From NCBI GenBank assembly GCA_002404835.1, contig DHKM01000002.1, forward strand, positions 1 to 64,000: a DNA stretch of 64,000 nt. The letters are read 5' to 3'. The translations under genes were made by a program, and so were the position numbers. How positions within the stretch are numbered: position 1 is the first letter of the stretch; the number at the start of each line of letters is the position of its first letter. Below, piece by piece: positions 62,849-64,000 of the stretch. This DNA comes from Caryophanales bacterium UBA4694. Lineage in GTDB: Bacteria > Bacillota_I > Bacilli_A > RFN20 > CAG-288. The notes below the pieces were generated by a model. That model was not told where the DNA came from. It saw only the letters and a program-made list of their open reading frames with translations, and did no database searches.

Positions 62849-63517
62849 TTAGAAGAAGGTTCCTCTTGCCTTTTCCTTCATTTCCTTGGAAGTGGTGAAT
62901 GGAATTCTGGTCGTATAACCGGCTCTGGAAGCCACCATGATCTTGACCGGCCAGGCATAGATTTCGGAGTTCCACTGAAGAACGGAATCGTTATAGACTT
63001 CTCTGGCAGCGGTGATTTCTTTCTGGAGATAGCTGTTCTGCTGCAGGCAGTCGGCGATTTCTTTGTGTGCCTGGATGTTCGGATAGGCTTCAAAAGCAAG
63101 ATTGATGGCATTCTGCATGCCATCGAGCTTCTGGGCAACTTCATTTCTGGTTGCATCGGCATTTGGATTGACGCCGCCTCTATATGCAGCGACAGACTTC
63201 AAAACATCTTTATCCAAATCGATGGCTTTGTCAAGAAGCTTGGCAGCATTCTGAAGAATGACGACTCTCTGCTCGAGGTAATTGTCAATTTGGGAAGCAT
63301 TGTGCTGGATTTTCTGCTGAAGCTGACCGAAATAGGATTTGGCCTTCATGCAAAGGATAAGATAAATGACGCCAGGGATGATACCAAGAAGGAACAAAAA
63401 GACAACAAACACATATGTTCCTGCAGTAACTTTCGGACTGACCTGCTTATCGATAACGTGAACGTCACGGCCTTCTTCTCTAATAGGATCTTTTGTTTCG
63501 TCTAATTCATTAGCCAT
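62849..63517 (-). CDS. lemA: LemA-family membrane protein
   Basis: A 222-residue protein with a short acidic N-terminus, one membrane segment (about residues 35-57) and a long helical region of the LemA family (AYRGGVNPNADATRNEVAQKLDGMQN, EAYPNIQAHKEIADCLQQNSYLQKEI, and DSVLQWNSEIYAWPVKIMVA). LemA proteins are of unclear function and often sit beside peptidase or envelope genes. The start follows AAGGAGG. An uncharacterised gene precedes it. Confidence 0.88.
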   Translation of the reverse strand: MANELDETKDPIREEGRDVHVIDKQVSPKVTAGTYVFVVFLFLLGIIPGVIYLILCMKAKSYFGQLQQKIQHNASQIDNYLEQRVVILQNAAKLLDKAIDLDKDVLKSVAAYRGGVNPNADATRNEVAQKLDGMQNAINLAFEAYPNIQAHKEIADCLQQNSYLQKEITAAREVYNDSVLQWNSEIYAWPVKIMVASRAGYTTRIPFTTSKEMKEKARGTFF

Positions 63518-63563
63518 AGGTAATCCTCCTTTTTGGGTTGGCTTATTGTATCATGTATTCTTT

Positions 63564-64000
63564 TTAGTTACTATCTTTTGTTTTGAATGTGTTCACGAAT
63601 TGTTGGTAACTAGGTACGTCTTTGCCATTGGATGGAACGATGTAGGCAAGAAGCCTTCTCTCAAAGTGAATGGCTTTGTTGGACTTGAGAATTTCCATGG
63701 CATTTCTGAAGCCATCGTTCTGCATGAGATTGTTGAAGTCATAACGGGAAGCATCATAGTTCTGGACTCCCATAAACGTGGTTCTCTGGATAGGATCATA
63801 TTGGACCCAATGAACCGGAATGGTATGCAATCTTCCGTCACCACCCATTTTGGTGATATAGTCGACCATCGGTGTTCCTTTGAAAGCATAGGATGTGATC
63901 TGAATCTTGTCGATTCCACCTTCGCTTCCGAGATATTTTGCTTTTCGGATCGATCTTGTTGCTGCGTCTTTGGGATCCACCTCTGCACTTGAGAAGGAGT
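63564..64000 (-). CDS. Uncharacterised protein, N-terminus beyond the window
   Basis: The frame is open to the window edge, reading SSAEVDPKDAATRSIRKAKYL at its visible start; GTG at 63980 is unlikely to be the true start. About 145 residues are visible, ending YQQFVNTFKTKDSN. I recognise no domain. It includes many beta-type stretches (IDKIQITSYAFKGTPMVDYI and THTIPVHWV-like strands). It is upstream of lemA with 46 bp between, so the two may be co-transcribed. Confidence 0.7.
   Translation of the reverse strand, partial: SFSSAEVDPKDAATRSIRKAKYLGSEGGIDKIQITSYAFKGTPMVDYITKMGGDGRLHTIPVHWVQYDPIQRTTFMGVQNYDASRYDFNNLMQNDGFRNAMEILKSNKAIHFERRLLAYIVPSNGKDVPSYQQFVNTFKTKDSN

Overview
The window is chromosomal DNA from a low-GC, Gram-positive anaerobe, most likely a gut member of the Bacillota near the Erysipelotrichia/Bacilli; I would not name a genus. 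The signs are AGGAGG-type ribosome binding sites, TGA used as a stop, many short-signal lipoproteins, CIRCE control of groESL, CsoR copper control, AgrA/AgrC-type signalling, c-di-AMP synthase CdaA and the ribosome GTPase RbgA. Anaerobic life is suggested by a flavodiiron protein and by BadF/HgdB-type enzymes resembling the clostridial plasmalogen synthase. No rRNA, tRNA, CRISPR array or prophage was seen.

Layout. 1-2119: an IS1634-like element, richer in GC than its surroundings. 2.3-8.7 kb: an orphan gene, then an operon of a membrane protein and two overlapping genes resembling plasmalogen synthase PlsA/PlsR. 8.7-16 kb: a small orphan gene with a palindromic leader, deoD plus a NERD protein, and three tandem related lipoproteins. 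16-24.3 kb: cdaA, a flavodiiron protein, and an NAD salvage operon (pncB-nadD-nadE) running into a membrane protein and a Xer-type recombinase. 24.4-31 kb: a lipoprotein and a frameshifted C39-like gene, then topA, dprA, rnhB and rbgA. 31-34.2 kb: csoR-copA, with a CopZ-like domain fused to the end of CopA. 34.4-47.7 kb: secreted and surface genes, including two GH3 enzymes with the inverted domain order, a carbohydrate-binding lipoprotein, and an AgrA/AgrC-like two-component system. 47.8-52.5 kb: prfA, prmC, a GGDEF/HD-GYP protein, tadA and a lipoprotein. 52.8-60.7 kb: a SWIM/SNF2 gene pair, groESL, a YhhN-family gene and a decayed LytTR gene. 60.7-64 kb: a cysteine desulfurase and TtcA-like tRNA thiolation pair, lemA, and a gene cut by the window end.

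Points of interest. PlsA/PlsR-like genes (making vinyl-ether lipids) and a YhhN gene (a family containing lysoplasmalogenases) occur in one window. CopA ends in a CopZ domain with its own ribosome binding site and ATG. Six genes have a -10 box only 6-9 nt before the start codon and no Shine-Dalgarno sequence, as expected for leaderless mRNAs. The large GH3 gene has four 20-bp-spaced direct repeats just upstream of its promoter, beside a LytTR-type regulator. A C39-like gene with a near-perfect promoter is broken by one extra A in an A6 tract at its fifth codon.

Most assignments rest on motifs read by eye; no database search was run.
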